Shown one piece after another: positions 51,218 to 63,700 of a stretch of DNA of 64,000 nt. The stretch's first letter is position 1, and each line of letters begins with the position of its first letter. Origin of the DNA: Seriola aureovittata (lineage: Eukaryota; Chordata; Actinopteri; Carangiformes; Carangidae). Below the pieces are notes generated by a model. That model saw only the letters and a list, made by a program, of their open reading frames with translations, had not been told where the DNA came from and did no database searches. Position numbers and translations under genes: made by a program. The stretch covers positions 16,638,501-16,702,500 of the forward strand of contig NC_079382.1 of the NCBI RefSeq assembly GCF_021018895.1. The letters are read 5' to 3'.

Positions 51218-53489
51218 ATTTTTAATCTACAAGGTGCACTATTTATTATTTTTATATTAATAAATGGATTAAATGATAATATGTATGTGAAAGGGGTCGC
51301 TCGGAGCAACACACCCACAGATAATTATCGCATCGTTATCGCCGTTTCCCACAGCTCTATGGAGTCTTTCAGCTTATTGTTTTGACTTTCTGACCCGCAG
51401 CTTTAATGGTTTTATTTTTAATGCTGCTCTCATCAGTTTAGCAGGCAGCAGTTTTCAGCAAAAAAAAACAGCATTAATAAATCCACTGCACACAACCTGC
51501 CGAGCGCCAAACAGCAGACGGACAAAAAAAACAAACAGAGATAAATTTTCCCCCTAAAGAGCTGGTAGAGACAAACACAGCTAAAAGGAGAGTCAGGATT
51601 GGACAAACGACTCCAAATGTGTGAAAATGTTGTTCCGTAGCTGCTGAATGTGTAAATAAGCAAGAGTTTGCAAATGTGGTTTTAATATTGTTTTATTTAC
51701 ATCTGTACAATGCACAATGGTACAATTAATGCTGCTTTATTTGATAATAATAATAAAAAATAAAAATGCAATAACATAATCAACATACATCACTTTGTAG
51801 CACTGTAAAAATGTTCATTGGGTTTAAATCAGAGTATAATTTTTTTTTTTGATGAAATGTTTTGTTTTTAAAGTTTCCGTAAAAGTGGTAGCAATGTAGT
51901 CGCTGAGTTGCTATTTCATCTTAAAGACTGAAAGTAATTTGAGTTCCACAGCTCAATAAAAGATAAAACAGAGTGATTAACTCTGTTTTGAATTCAGCAC
52001 ACTTTTTTTTTTTTCAAATGGTCCTATGAAAACCATGGCTGTAACAGCTTCCTGAAACAAATGGAGAAAAACAAAGAGAGAAGATGGAGAAGGAATGCCA
52101 AAAATAATAGTTTACCACAGTAATAAATCCTGTTTGTGTAGCAGTAACCTAAATGCGGACTTTCCAGTGCTGTACAAGGAGGCACATAAAAGTACAAATT
52201 GAAGCAATAAAAACAAGAAGCACAAGCGAGAGAAAATACATTTAAAGAATGAATTGAATTTATAGAAGAAGATAGAAAAGATAGTGCTGAATTATTAAGC
52301 TTTAGATCGTAAGGCAGGCTGTTTGCAGCCTTCGAGCCCAGATGGCAAAAGCACCCTTTATCTAAAATCTAGACGGACCGCATTTCTCCCCAAGCTGATA
52401 ACAACACCGTATTCCATTTAGAAAGTAATACATAGTCATCTAAACGTTGTTGGTGTCATGGCATGGTCATGAATGTGCCAATAGAGTTGTTGCAGTGGGA
52501 AGAGCTATTTTGTGCTCGTCTGGTTCTACTAGTAAGAGTCCCATTGATTTTTGGTAAAGGCTGTGAAATCCTCCCGGATGTATCATCAGTGTATGTCTCC
52601 TAGAAAATATCTGGTCCTTTGACAACGTTTTCCAGGGTACAAGCCTGCGTACATAAAAAGTACAACTCCCAGTGTGCATTTCAGCAAGAAACATCCAATT
52701 ACTGAGTTTAAAATTCTGTTACATGTGCTGCTAACAGTTGGTAGAAAAAACTGAAAACAGTAGTAGTTTAAATCACTTTACTTTTGAATTCAGCTCAGGC
52801 ACTGCAGCGATGACACATTATGATTTCGCTGTTGCTCTGATTTGTGCGTCTGACTGGCTTCTTCTCCTTAGTAACTGTGGCCAAGGCTCATGAGTATTGA
52901 AATATTTATCCACTATGACGATACTAACAAAAAAAGAAAAAAACATGATTTCTCACAAAGTTTAAACTAGAAGGGCGCAGAGCACAACATAGACCAGACA
53001 CTGCTATTGGCCATAATGTATAACAGGCTATTTACTATATGTTTATTTGCTGCTCATAGATAATCAATTTTAAGTGATGTGTTACCTGCAGGTAGTGAGC
53101 TAATCGTATGCTAACTCTTAGCCTTGGAAATGGTTATGAGGGTATTAAACTAGTAAGTCAGGCATGCAGATGTCTGCAGCTTAAGTTGGAGCAGATACAT
53201 AATGTTTGATTTAGTTCTTACAATGTCGCTTTGTGTTTTTTTGTTTTTGTTTTTAAAAAGTAAAGAAAGAGGAACTCCTTAAATGTCAAGTTCTCTTACT
53301 ACAGCCCCATGCACTTCACAGTTGCTGATGGGATAATTGCCGTTTAGGGCAGGGATTTACCAATGTGGTGTTGTTGCCAGTGCTGAAATGACTGAATCAT
53401 AAATTCTTCTGCTGGAAGAGTCTGTCACCATCTTATCTGTAGTAACTTACTTCCTCCTGTGTGTGTGTGTTTATTCTCCCTCTCCCCAG
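51060..53489 (+). other. rngtt: rngtt intron E (about 2.4 kb)
   Basis: This is the shortest intron, from gtgaga to ctctccccag. It holds a (TG)n tract (51171-51215), T-runs near 51840 and 52003, and a possible degenerate retroelement fragment around 52160-52400 (phrases GTGCTGTACAAGGAGGCACA and AGGCAGGCTGTTTGCAGCC). The stretches 51220-52150 and 52400-53450 hold nothing I recognise. Confidence 0.9.
51171..51215. repeat. (TG)n microsatellite, 45 bp
   Basis: Perfect TG units about 110 bp after the exon E donor. Confidence 0.98.
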
Positions 53490-53656
53490 CTGTGTGTAAA
53501 AGCATCAGGGAGCCCGTCACTAAGGACATCCTGCTGGAGTATTTGGACCGCTGTGCTCAGGCTGTCCAAGCCCAGAACCGGAAACACCCACCAGACCCAG
53601 ACGCTGAGCTAATGCCCCCTCCCCCTCCAAAGAGACCCAACCGGGCCATCCCATAG
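53490..53656 (+). CDS. rngtt: RNGTT terminal exon F: C-terminal tail and stop
   Basis: The first two bases complete the alanine codon from exon E. The frame then reads [40 protein letters not shown] and [14 protein letters not shown], followed by TAG at 53654-53656. It matches human residues about 545-597 and is one residue longer. The first part ([13 protein letters not shown]) is the last helix of the guanylyltransferase. The end is the proline-rich, basic tail [10 protein letters not shown] conserved to human, after which the sequences differ (human RPLT against NRAIP here). Acceptor: tctccctctccccag. Exons E and F together give 291 bp, 97 codons including the stop. Confidence 0.98.
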
Positions 53657-53910
53657 CCCACAGCCGGGCCCTCTGGACTGCTCTACGGTCACTGTGTACA
53701 TCCACATCACCAGCCACATCATCCCCCCCTGACGGAAAACAGACATTTCAAGGCTTTCTCCCCCTCAGCACATTTGCTTTATCAGCCTATACATGTAAGG
53801 ACTTCAGAAACATTTCATTGACTGCCTCAACGTCATTGATTTACCTTGTAGACTTCTTTGTAGCTCTAATTGCTGGTGTTCTTATTAAAATGGAAAAAAC
53901 ATGATGCTTA
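53657..53910 (+). other. rngtt: rngtt 3' untranslated region (predicted)
   Basis: Non-coding sequence between the TAG stop and the predicted cleavage region. The end is inferred from the ATTAAA signal and the U-rich element that follows. A second AATAAA at 54425-54430 could extend the transcript by about 0.5 kb. Confidence 0.65.
53884..53889 (+). promoter_or_regulatory. rngtt: Polyadenylation signal ATTAAA
   Basis: ATTAAA lies 228 bp after the stop codon. About 20-60 bp downstream comes an extreme U/GU-rich tract (53910-53950, T-runs separated by single G), as expected for the CstF-binding downstream element. It is the first such combination after the stop. Confidence 0.7.
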
Positions 53911-54654
53911 GTTTTTTGTTTTTTTTGTTTTGTTTTTTTTGTTTTTTTTCCTATTTATCTTTTTTTAAAAACTGAGCTAATTGGTATTTATCAACAGGAA
54001 CGTTGTTATGGCTACAAATGACACCTGACAATGCAGACCTTGTTTGTGTTTTGTCAACTACTTCCTTAATTTGTACTGACGGAGGAGTAAACATAATCAA
54101 AGCTCATTGTCCTGTCTTGATGCTTTTAAAACGGGCAACAACACTTCAAACATCAGAGATCTCATCTAGATTAACACAAAGCTGCACGGGTTTTGTTTTG
54201 GATTCAGTTAAATTATTCATGTTGCTTTCTAATACTCAGTCAGAGGCTACCATATGTTTTCATATCAAGAATATCGAACACATTAAGTCTGGATTTCTCT
54301 TCTTATAACATAAGATTTTGTCCAAAGGAAGCCCATCTGTGTGGACTTGTGTTTTAAAGGCCACTTGGGGGGGGCGGAGAGATGACAACATGATTACACA
54401 GACTCAACAAACTTACTACAAAGGAATAAAAACGGTGAAGTGAAGCTACAGATGGGGGGGGGGGGTTTAAAAAAACAAAGTATCTTAAAACGGCTTCATT
54501 GCTCCTTGACTTAGTATTTCCTAGAGTCCGCACCATTCTTTCAGAAGATTTGCATTTGGTGGTTTGATGATGTTGGTGGCGAGCGATATCCAACATATCA
54601 CAAAATCACTCATAAGTGTTAAGTTGGATTGAGATCGAGCGGGAAAGCTCCGGG

Positions 54655-55190
54655 GCTGAAAAATGAAGCCAACACATAAATGTTAAAACCTGCATTTCTT
54701 CGAATGGCCACTTGAGTCTGGCTCCAAAAGCGAGCCAATCGCCATAGACAACCATGTTAAAATGTACGATTTTACAGCAGAAATATATTTACAGCCTGGT
54801 ACAAAAAAAGATTTTGGTCTCTCTAGCTATTTTCCTCCTTCATGACAAGTGTATGAGGGTGAATCTTAATACAACTCACCCGTTTTAAGTTTTATTAAGT
54901 CTTAAAATTCTGCATAATTGAGGGCGTGCTGCTTTGGGTGACAGGTGGGTGAGCATATGCTTGCCGCAAACCAGCATGCACCGAACTCTCGGCTCCACAT
55001 GCGCCCCCACCTCTTTGCCCATTTTTAGATTAGCCAGAGGTCAGGCGGAGTCGGGCACTGGCAAGATGGCGTTAGAGGTGCAGCTCACTCTGAGCTTCCA
55101 AACCACTCTTCAGAAACCTATGAGTGACGTCACAGAGGCTGCGTCCGTCTTTATTTACAGTCAATGGTTGAGATCTGGTCATTGTCATGG
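54655..55190 (+). mobile_element. Teleost interspersed repeat ('gatgaagccaa...tgacgtca') with CRE palindrome
   Basis: Phrases in order: AAATGAAGCCAACACATAAA, TTCGAATGGCCACTTGAG, ATAGACAACCATGTTAAAAT, TTACAGCCTGGTACAAAAAA, GATTTTGGTCTCTCTAGCTA, CTTCATGACAAGTGTATGAG, CCCATTTTTAGATTAGCCAG, GAGTGACGTCACAGAGGCTG and TTTACAGTCAATGGTTGAGA. I recognise this order as a common percomorph repeat but cannot name its class. It contains the palindrome TGACGTCA (a consensus CREB site) at about 55125. The 89-codon frame at 54934-55203 lies inside it and is not a gene. Confidence 0.75.
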
Positions 55191-57246
55191 TAGCAGCAAA
55201 TAATTCTCATCAATTTCAAACTCATCAAACCAGTCAGTGACCCCTCGTGACCTTCTCATTAGTATACATGTTATAGGATAAAGTCAAAATCAGTCGTTTT
55301 TGGATACCAAACCATCCCACTGCTTATATCTCACAAAATGTTTTATCTGTAACGTATTGAATTTCACCATTGAATAACTCTCAGTCTCCTCACAAACAAA
55401 TATTTATCTGCAGCTCCTGACAGAAATGTGCAGGAGAAACACTCAGTCCATCATCTTAAAATATGAGAGAATGTGTCACTTGCCGAGGTCTGTCTCACAG
55501 GAATAACACATGAACCGGCGTCACAATGAGCATATGCTCTGTTGAAGGAATCTCTCTTCAACAATTTCCACCACCTCTTAAACACGCTATTGTTAACCAC
55601 TGACCTCCCTGTGAAAGGCAGGAAAATCAAGATAATTTCTCATCAGATTTTTAAACGCTCTCATCATCGTTCCTTTATTTTAATCCCATTGGGAAACCAT
55701 TTGATTTTTTTTTTTTTTTCTTATCCTGTTGCCCACGTTGTTGCCTGTTGCTAGGAGTGTTGCCCATCTGCACGGTTTTATCACCCACTGTAGTGTTTGT
55801 AGAAATTATTTACTCGGCAGCTTTCACATGCAGCAGATTTGTAACGGGAGTTGTCCGGTGCATTGAAATTCTGGGTTTGCTTTAGACTGTGTAATCAGAG
55901 TGAAATAACGTCTCAATCAGTTCTATTTATTGTTTTTTATGAGGGACAGTCTCTCTCTAAACTAAGAGAGGATGATGCTACTGAAATGATTCAACATCAG
56001 TGAATATTTCTTTTTCTGTCTCGACTAAAAGTGTGTATTTCAGAACAATTGTGTTGTGGAAGTTTGTTTGAAATCTGTGTTTCTGCGCTCCCCTGCAGCA
56101 CCAAGGTTTATTTTTAGGCCGGAGAGTCAGAATTCGTGCTTATTTTCAGGTTAGGATGACGGCAGTTGGTCGTCATACAGCATGGAGAAATTAGATCAGG
56201 AGCTGGGAAATGAATGTAAGTCAGTGGAGTATAACAATCAAGCGCGTGTGTGTGTGTTTTAAGTTCCTGTCTGTTGGTGCCTGAGGCGACTGTTCTTATA
56301 GCGGAGATAGATGAGCTGTACTCCCCGGGCTCTCTTCCCCTCTGGCTGCACATGAAAGCTGGCTGATTCTCATCAAAGCCCCGCTCACCTTTTTGTCATG
56401 AAGGTTGCTGCCACTGAGACTCATGCTGCAGGTGCAGGATCCACAGCAGCAGACACATTTAGACCTATTTTTCCCTTCTTAAATTCCATTCACTTAAATT
56501 TATCCTCCATCCTCTCAAACTGAGCTACTGGCTGCCGGATCTAATATTAACTGAAACCTGTTTTATTTCAAACCCCCTTTGGCAAAACGCCCTCTCTTTA
56601 CAGTGGTTTCAGCATCATACTCCTCGTGAAAACACTGCTAGGATGGAAGCTCGAGAAAACACACACAAACACAATGAAAACGCAGATCCAGGAACATCAA
56701 TAATGTGTTTTCTCTGGGTGTGTTTGTGCCCCCGAGTGCAGGAGGTAGAAAGGGGCCCGGTGCGACTGTATGGATCTGGATGTGTAAACACACTGTGTCT
56801 TTGCATGAGCACAGGTGGTTCAGTGAAGATTATGAGGCTCACTCTTTCTCGGTTCAGGTGTTGGAGGCTGGAAGACGGCGTGCTCCACGAGGATATTAAA
56901 TCAGCAGAGACGACTTGAAGGCCGTTATCATCTCAATATTATCTGCATTTTGAATAATGCATTTATGTGGCTCTCTGTGTCTCTGTGAACAGAGGTGCAA
57001 GGATGGGCTTTCTATGGAGCTCAAACCAGCCTGTGTACTGACTATTGTTTGTGCCTACTTAAACAATATATGTGACATTTTTCTGTTGTCTTGAAAAAAC
57101 AACAATGCCAAATGTCCACTACACACACAGTGAAATGATAATACTAGACACATACTGTATGCTTATTTTTTTATGGTGAAACCATTTCTTCCATCTTATT
57201 TCATGTATTTTCATAATTTTTTCATAGAATGTTTTTAACACCAAAA

Positions 57247-57275
57247 ATACACTCATAGACCACTTTATTACACCT
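57247..57275 (+). mobile_element. Tc1-like terminal fragment
   Basis: ATACACTCATAGACCACTTT then ATTACACCT resembles the end of a common fish Tc1-like element ('actca..g.ccactttattaggtacacct'), with the GGT deleted. Only one end is seen. Confidence 0.5.
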
Positions 57276-58139
57276 TTCCAAGATTGGCTGGTAATACACA
57301 TAAATCCTAAAAAAATATGCAAAACAGCCACAGTGTTCAGCCAAGATATTCAGTATGGGCTACCAACATTAGACCTACCCTATAACTCACTGCGGTGTTG
57401 CCAGTTTTGGCGGCGCTCTGGAGCACCTCTATGGCAAAAGTGCTGTTGGACAGGTAAGTAAATAGTGGGCGGCTGTAGAAACATTTGAGGTGATATACAA
57501 AACAATTACACAAGGTACTAATGATATGCAACATTTGTACATTTGGGCTATTACAAATTCCTAAATATTGCTACAAAATTAAAGGGGAGGAAACTGTCAC
57601 CAATCTGGCAACACTGCTCACGCTGTAGTAGCAGTATTAGTTCATCTATTCCAGGGTTGCATGTTGGCTAACATGTATTGCACAAACAAGCAAAAAATGA
57701 CTGATTTCTAATCAAATGAAGTAACAAATTAGATGGAGAGAGATAAGGCAGTGTGGCAAGTGAAGACAATTATGAGTCCAAGCAGCTTAAAATCTATAGG
57801 ACAACATAGACAGGTTAAATTACTGTTTTTGTGAAAGTGTGTGGTGACTTTGAACAGGGAAATATTTTTGGTTTTTAAAAAAGGGTCTTACTTTTTTAAC
57901 TATTTCTTTGGGGATCCTTTCCATAAGGTTGTCAGACAATCTTAGCCTGTCAGGGGCAAAATAATAAGCACTTTTAATGGGCCGTATGTGCCTTTGTCAT
58001 CTAAATCTAAAGCTGGTACACCCTGCATAAAAAAGCTGCACATTAAAACAAAAAACTTCCTATCATTTCTTATTATTTCTTACGCCACTGAAATCAACTG
58101 GCAAAAACAGACTAATGGACAGAAAGACCAACGTCACTT

Positions 58140-58495
58140 GTACTGAAAGTTCAAAGTTCAAATGAGCGCGGGGCAGGGTTGCCGCAGGTAGCAAGGAAGA
58201 GACTAGCTAGCTAGCTAGCGTCAGCCCTTGAGATTTTATTTAAAATACAAAAATGACAAAACAAATCTGTCTGTGCAAGTTTTTTAAGCGGTCACGCATC
58301 TAGAAAGAGGAGCAACAGAAAGCTGCAGTAAGAAAAGAGGCATAGAGGGAAATCTCGGACTTAGACTCGGACGCTCCTCCAACCTCCAGTTTCCCTGACC
58401 GGAAACAGACTGCTCTAGCCACGAAGTTCGGGCTGCCGCGGTTGGATCTATCAGCAATAGACGAACGTGTATGTCAGCCTAAATTCCTGCAACAG
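58140..58495 (+). promoter_or_regulatory. Candidate CpG-rich promoter and non-coding first exon of the next gene (possibly cnr1)
   Basis: Amid AT-rich, CpG-poor sequence, 58360-58475 holds about ten CpGs, including CTCGGACGCTCC, GACCGGAAAC (an ETS-like core) and TTCGGGCTGCCGCGG. The patch ends in AATTCCTGCAACAG|gtgagttt, an excellent splice donor at 58496. There is no TATA box and no long frame, as expected for a CpG-type promoter with a 5' UTR exon. A (CTAG)n palindromic tract (58203-58219) and a CpG-bearing segment (58166-58195) precede it. In human 6q15 the gene beyond the 3' end of RNGTT in the same orientation is CNR1 (from memory), whose coding region is a single exon preceded by 5' non-coding exons. 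The gene identity is inference; the donor and composition are seen. Confidence 0.45.
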
Positions 58496-59030
58496 GTGAG
58501 TTTGTTTGTTTAAACCATATACATGCATTGTAAAAATAGAAGCTGCTTAGCATAAAAATGTTATGGTTGTGTGGTTAGCCTTGCTATTAGCATCTGATGT
58601 GATAAAAGTGTGTAAAAGAGTGTCCAGTGCTGCAGATGTTCAGTGAGTAGACGATACAGTTATACAACTGTTAATGCTAACGGTGGCTGTGTAGCAATAG
58701 CAAAACTTATGAGACTCTCCTCCTGTAAAAAAAAAAACAAAACAAAAAAAACAGCCCTAAGGTCGTTTGTGCAGCAGGTCATTGTGACCCAATGTTAAAT
58801 TTTGCTGTTAGGCTACATCTAGTAATTATGACAGGAGCAAAGGGAAAAGTGCGGTGATGTAATATTAAAGATTAAACTCTGCGTTGGGAAGAGGTTCCGG
58901 TGGGTGGATGGATGAGTCAATCACACACATTAATATGACACAGGAGAATGGAGTTTGATTCACATGCAAAACCAGCAGTTTATGTTGTGTCTTTTATCCA
59001 TGAGCTTTCAACAAAGTTTTTCACGTTGTT

Positions 59031-59215
59031 ATTATTGTAACCATGACAACAAAGATTGGCTAATGTTGAGGAAGTACTTATTAGAGCCCATATCATGATC
59101 TTTTCCTAAACCTCACCAAGCCACCAGCATTTATTATAGTCACCACAGCGACGATCAGTATTGGCTCTCAGTACAGTTGCTGTTCATTATGGTAACCATG
59201 ACAACCAAGGTCTGA
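59031..59215. repeat. Short degenerate tandem repeat with two X-box-like motifs
   Basis: The 14-mer GTAACCATGACAAC occurs identically at 59037-59050 and 59192-59205, each preceded by ATTAT(T/G). A third diverged unit (ATTATAGTCACCACAGCGAC) lies at about 59135. The 14-mer is close to the RFX-family X-box palindrome (GTTGCCATGGCAAC), but the surrounding repetition suggests a repeat element, so a regulatory role is uncertain. Confidence 0.5.
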
Positions 59216-60656
59216 TTCCCATGCCACCTGTATGGGTGTTGTTTCAGGAGACATTCCTATGGGTCGTGGTTGAGGTTGGGGGAGTTGAGGAAGTTACAAA
59301 TAGCTTCTTTAAAAATCGAAAACTGAAATATCGACGAAAAAGTGAAGGGGTATGAATATTTTCTGACGCCATAGTAGTAAATACATTTTCCCAAGATATT
59401 TAATAAGTGGGTACCGGCCATTTATTGATATCCAACCACATTCGTGATCGTGGAAATAATCACTTGACTGATTTAAATCACTCTGTTCAGATCAGTTCAA
59501 AGATTCGAAGTCACAGACTCTCGCAAGTACAAACATCAGCAACTGACTTAATCATTCACACAGCCCGGTTTTAATAACAAGCTTTGCTCTTCATAATGAA
59601 GTCAGACAGTTCTGACCTGATTATCCCACTGAAATTAGAAATTTAATTGCATAAATTTTTCAGCTGCTGGAGTCAAGGAGGCATGGCGCCACAAATCTAT
59701 TATCGCAGATTCTTCTTCTCATAAGCTCCTTTCAGGCGTGATGCCATGTGGCAACAAATGACTCCCATTTGGGGTGAATGCTGATGAAGCTGCAGCGCTG
59801 GTCCTCTGTCTCCATCAGAAGTAGTAATCAGGAGGTGGTTGTTTGTGACGGCAGACAGCCATTCTGCTGGCACCATTTATAACAGCAGCACACGAGGCTG
59901 CACACTCTGATCCGTTTTTCAGTGAACATGACACAAAGGTGAGTCAGAGAAGAACATGAGACTTAAAAACACCTTTATAGGAAAACTAAAGGTTACTCCA
60001 AATTGGGTTTTATTTTTGTAGTTTTGCCACCATTTATTTTTAGGACATACTTGGAAAAAAAAAAAAAAAAAACCCCACAGCCACAGAAGTGTTTTTACTG
60101 TCTATAACTAGGAAACTGACTTTGAGTTGTGAAAGAGGTGTTTTCCGTTATACTTTAATCGAAGTGAGAGCACCTGTAATGTCGCTGATAATCAATTTCC
60201 GTTTCATCGACAAAAACTAGATGAAAAATGTTTGTTCATGCTCTACTTTTCATGACAAAACTAAATAAAAAGTAACTTTTGAAAACGAAAACTAAAGAGC
60301 TGTAGCTCCTCATCAGTAAAATAGTATCATTCACCACCAAAATATTGTTCAGAAGTTGATTTTCTTTTCTCCAGACATAAATCAGTCCTACTCAGAATGG
60401 CTCTTGCGATTGGATCACATCAGCAGCAGCGCCCGTCGACATGTTGACGTTCTGTCCCATTAGTAGTCATAACTAAATTGGGTTCAAGCTTTGTGAAGCT
60501 TTGTGACTGTAGCTTACACGGTTATGATGCTATCATGGTGAAAAAAATCTGTCCACAGACAGACACCCATAGAAACACCTGCCAAAGTTGTCAAAACCAT
60601 CTCTGGGGTAGTTCCCCCTACAGTTGGTGTCTCCAGAACCACCTTTTGCCATGATA

Positions 60657-60658
<2 letters not shown>

Positions 60659-60711
<53 letters not shown>
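60659..60711. repeat. (AC)n microsatellite, 53 bp
   Basis: A perfect dinucleotide tract. The minus-strand poly(Val-Cys) frames through it are artefacts. Confidence 0.98.
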
Positions 60712-60714
<3 letters not shown>

Positions 60715-63700
60715 ACTCACAAGGTGAAAATAACAAGTCAACAAAAAGTGTGAGCTATGACTAGTAAATTGACTTTGAGAAGTAAAATCTGTGGAGCTCT
60801 CCTCTACACATTTATTTTGAAAGGCTATTCATTGCTGCTTTTCCCTGTTCACATCATTTACTCAGTGCCGGCTCTATTAAAGCCTCAGTGACTGGATGCA
60901 GAACGGCAGGGAAATAAGCGGCAACGATTGCCTGCATTTACACTGAAAAGGTCAGGCCAGTTTTTATTGAATTTACCCTTTTTTTTCCCTCAACAATGTC
61001 TCAGGTGACTGTAACACACAGCGCTGCTCCTTCAGCACACCAACTGATATAATCAACATCAAATCACTTTACCAATAAGTTTTCTGCAGTTCCACCAAGT
61101 TTGTATAAAGTCAATGATTTTTTTCTGCCCGCTAGCTACTAGAGAGTAAAAACCCAGAAAATTAAAGAATGAGATGTGATTCATGCTTTTTTTTTACACC
61201 ATTAACTTTGGCACATGTTAGAATATCAGCACTGGAGGACAAGAGGTGGTACGTTCAGCCAGTGGGTGTAATTTTCTTTTTGTTTTGCGACTGACATTTT
61301 CTAAATCTTTTGGAGTCATTAACAGCACCTGCACCTTGGCCTAAAAGCTTTCAGGTTGGTGCTTAAAACACAAAGTGGGCTGTATTTTAACGGCACTTGA
61401 TGATACTTTTCCTGATTACATGATGTTTCTGAACTGTCCGATAATGCTGCCGCTTGATTTCTGGTCTGCCTTGTTCTGAAAGGCCACACTCGAAGGTGGA
61501 GTGAATAGTCAGCCATGATAGAGAAGGGGGAGACGTGATCATTTAAGTATAGGGATAACACTACACATTTTTAGACAGTCTCATAATGTTGCATTCAGTT
61601 GTTCACATGAAGAGCGACTGAAATTGCTGTTAGAAAACGGAGGATCAAAGGTGTCTCTGCTCAAGGTATCGGCAGCCTTAAGTTGAAGTATCAGAATTGG
61701 TTTTACTAGATGGTTTTATCAATTTCTTAGATATTAATTTCACTTGATTAGCCAAAAATAGACAGCTGATTATTTAATCCATAAAAGTTTCTCAACTAAT
61801 TTTCAATATATCAATACAAAATGACATGTTTACATGACTGAACATTTGAATCCATTAATCCCACACTTGCTCTAGTGTGTCATCAGGCTTATCTCGACTT
61901 CAGTTCAGAGACTATAAAGGACATGAAGTTTGAAAGACATCTAATGAAAGATGCTATCAAGTTGAATTGAGGCCTGAGTCTTCTGAAACAAAGTACTTCT
62001 CAGATTGCCAAACCACATTTCAAACCTTCTTTCTAAGGGGACAATTTTGATCAGACACCTTTTTATAACGTGGTTTGCCAGGTGTGCAGAGAGGTGTTAA
62101 AGTGTGCCGGGTGTAAAACTTCTCGCTGGATTTATTTTTTTTAATTCAGTGCCTTTAAAGAGAGACTGTTCAGAAATGTGTGTTATTATCCCCATTTGAA
62201 CGATTCATTACATCAAGACAACAAAGACTTGCAAAAGCCACAGAGTACTTAGAGAGAGATCAGGAGGGCAGTGTGATGCAGCCAGAACGATTCAGTTTGG
62301 GGACAGGTAGTATAAAATTTTATGCCTTGAGGCTCATTTCTTTCTGCCATTACTAAACCTTTTATAGTAAGTGTGGGGTCCAGCTTCTTTGAAATTTCAC
62401 CAACATTGAGGACTCTCTCTACTTCTAGCCAGTTTTTATCTTTCATTATTAGTCAGTAAACTTCATGGACATGCAGAATTAAATTTCTGGAGTGGCCTTT
62501 TCACTTCACAATTTGTCATTTTACCAGAGAAAGAAAAAAGGTGACTTTCCTGCTTTGATGGGCACTTCAGAACGCATTAACTTTGTTCCAGGGACATGAG
62601 ATCAATCAGTCTCTGCTGTGAGAGTACTTAACAGCAGCAAGTTGGACATACTTTAACTTGGTGCATTAAAAACCTGTTCCATTTGCAATGCAGGCACCAA
62701 AAATGTACCATCATTCTCTCACATTCTCCCTATAAGTTCAGTAGTTCAAAGGGGAACACTTCAGATAAATAATTCAGACCCCTCCAGAGAACAGCATCTC
62801 TGGCTGGTGATGCTGTGCTGATGTGAAGCACAGAGCTCTTCATTTATGATCTATAGGAGATTTGAGGTTTGAGTAGCCCGTGACTTTTTCTTCTTTCTGT
62901 TTGTGATAACACAATATGGCTGCACCCGGTGTCATTGCCATGGTGACCTTGATGTTGCAGACAACAATGGCAATCAGGTAGGCGTTGATGCCCTGCAGCA
63001 AACATTTCTCCTGAGTGTTTAAGTCTGTTTTCAGTATCTAATCATTTGTTGTTCCTCTCCCTTCACACCTCTGACTGAAGTGTCTGCTGTCATTTTTTTT
63101 CTCTAAACACAGTGTTTTATTTACCTTTTTTGCATTTTCATTGACAGTTTTCACAAACTTAATTTGAAGCATGTGTTTGAAAAGCCCTGAACATTTCCAT
63201 CCAGGGTAAACCTACTTTGTACTTTCTGATTAGAAAAATCAGTTCAGAGAAAATAATATTCTTGTATATTCAGAAAATCTTTCATGATGTTGTCATCTTC
63301 TCCATCTTTTCTTCTCCACCTATTCTTCAAATCCTTTTGATAGGATTTTTTTTAATCAACTTCAAACTGGTCCGCTGCATGAGATGAGGAAACAGAGCAA
63401 AACGCAGGAAAACAAGGCTGCAATGCAGTTGATTTGCTGTTTAAAGTCTGAAGCTGCATTTGGCAGGATTTTCCTTTTATACCCGTCTTATCAGCAGAAC
63501 TCACAAAGTTGGTCTGGGACAGAGAAAAGCAGCAGTTTTCCACTAATTGAGATAGTGTTTGTTGCCCACAAGAAATTCTCATTGACGAGGGGAGAAATCC
63601 TTAAGCTCAATATAAAATCTTCAGTATTTGTCTGTAAAGTATCAGCAACCACTTGTGTTGTTAAATGCTTTCTATGTGCAGTCAACTGGCAACATTTTAG

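Noticed and set aside
54934..55203. 89-codon plus-strand frame with plausible composition
   Set aside because: It lies entirely within a recognised interspersed repeat (54655-55190).
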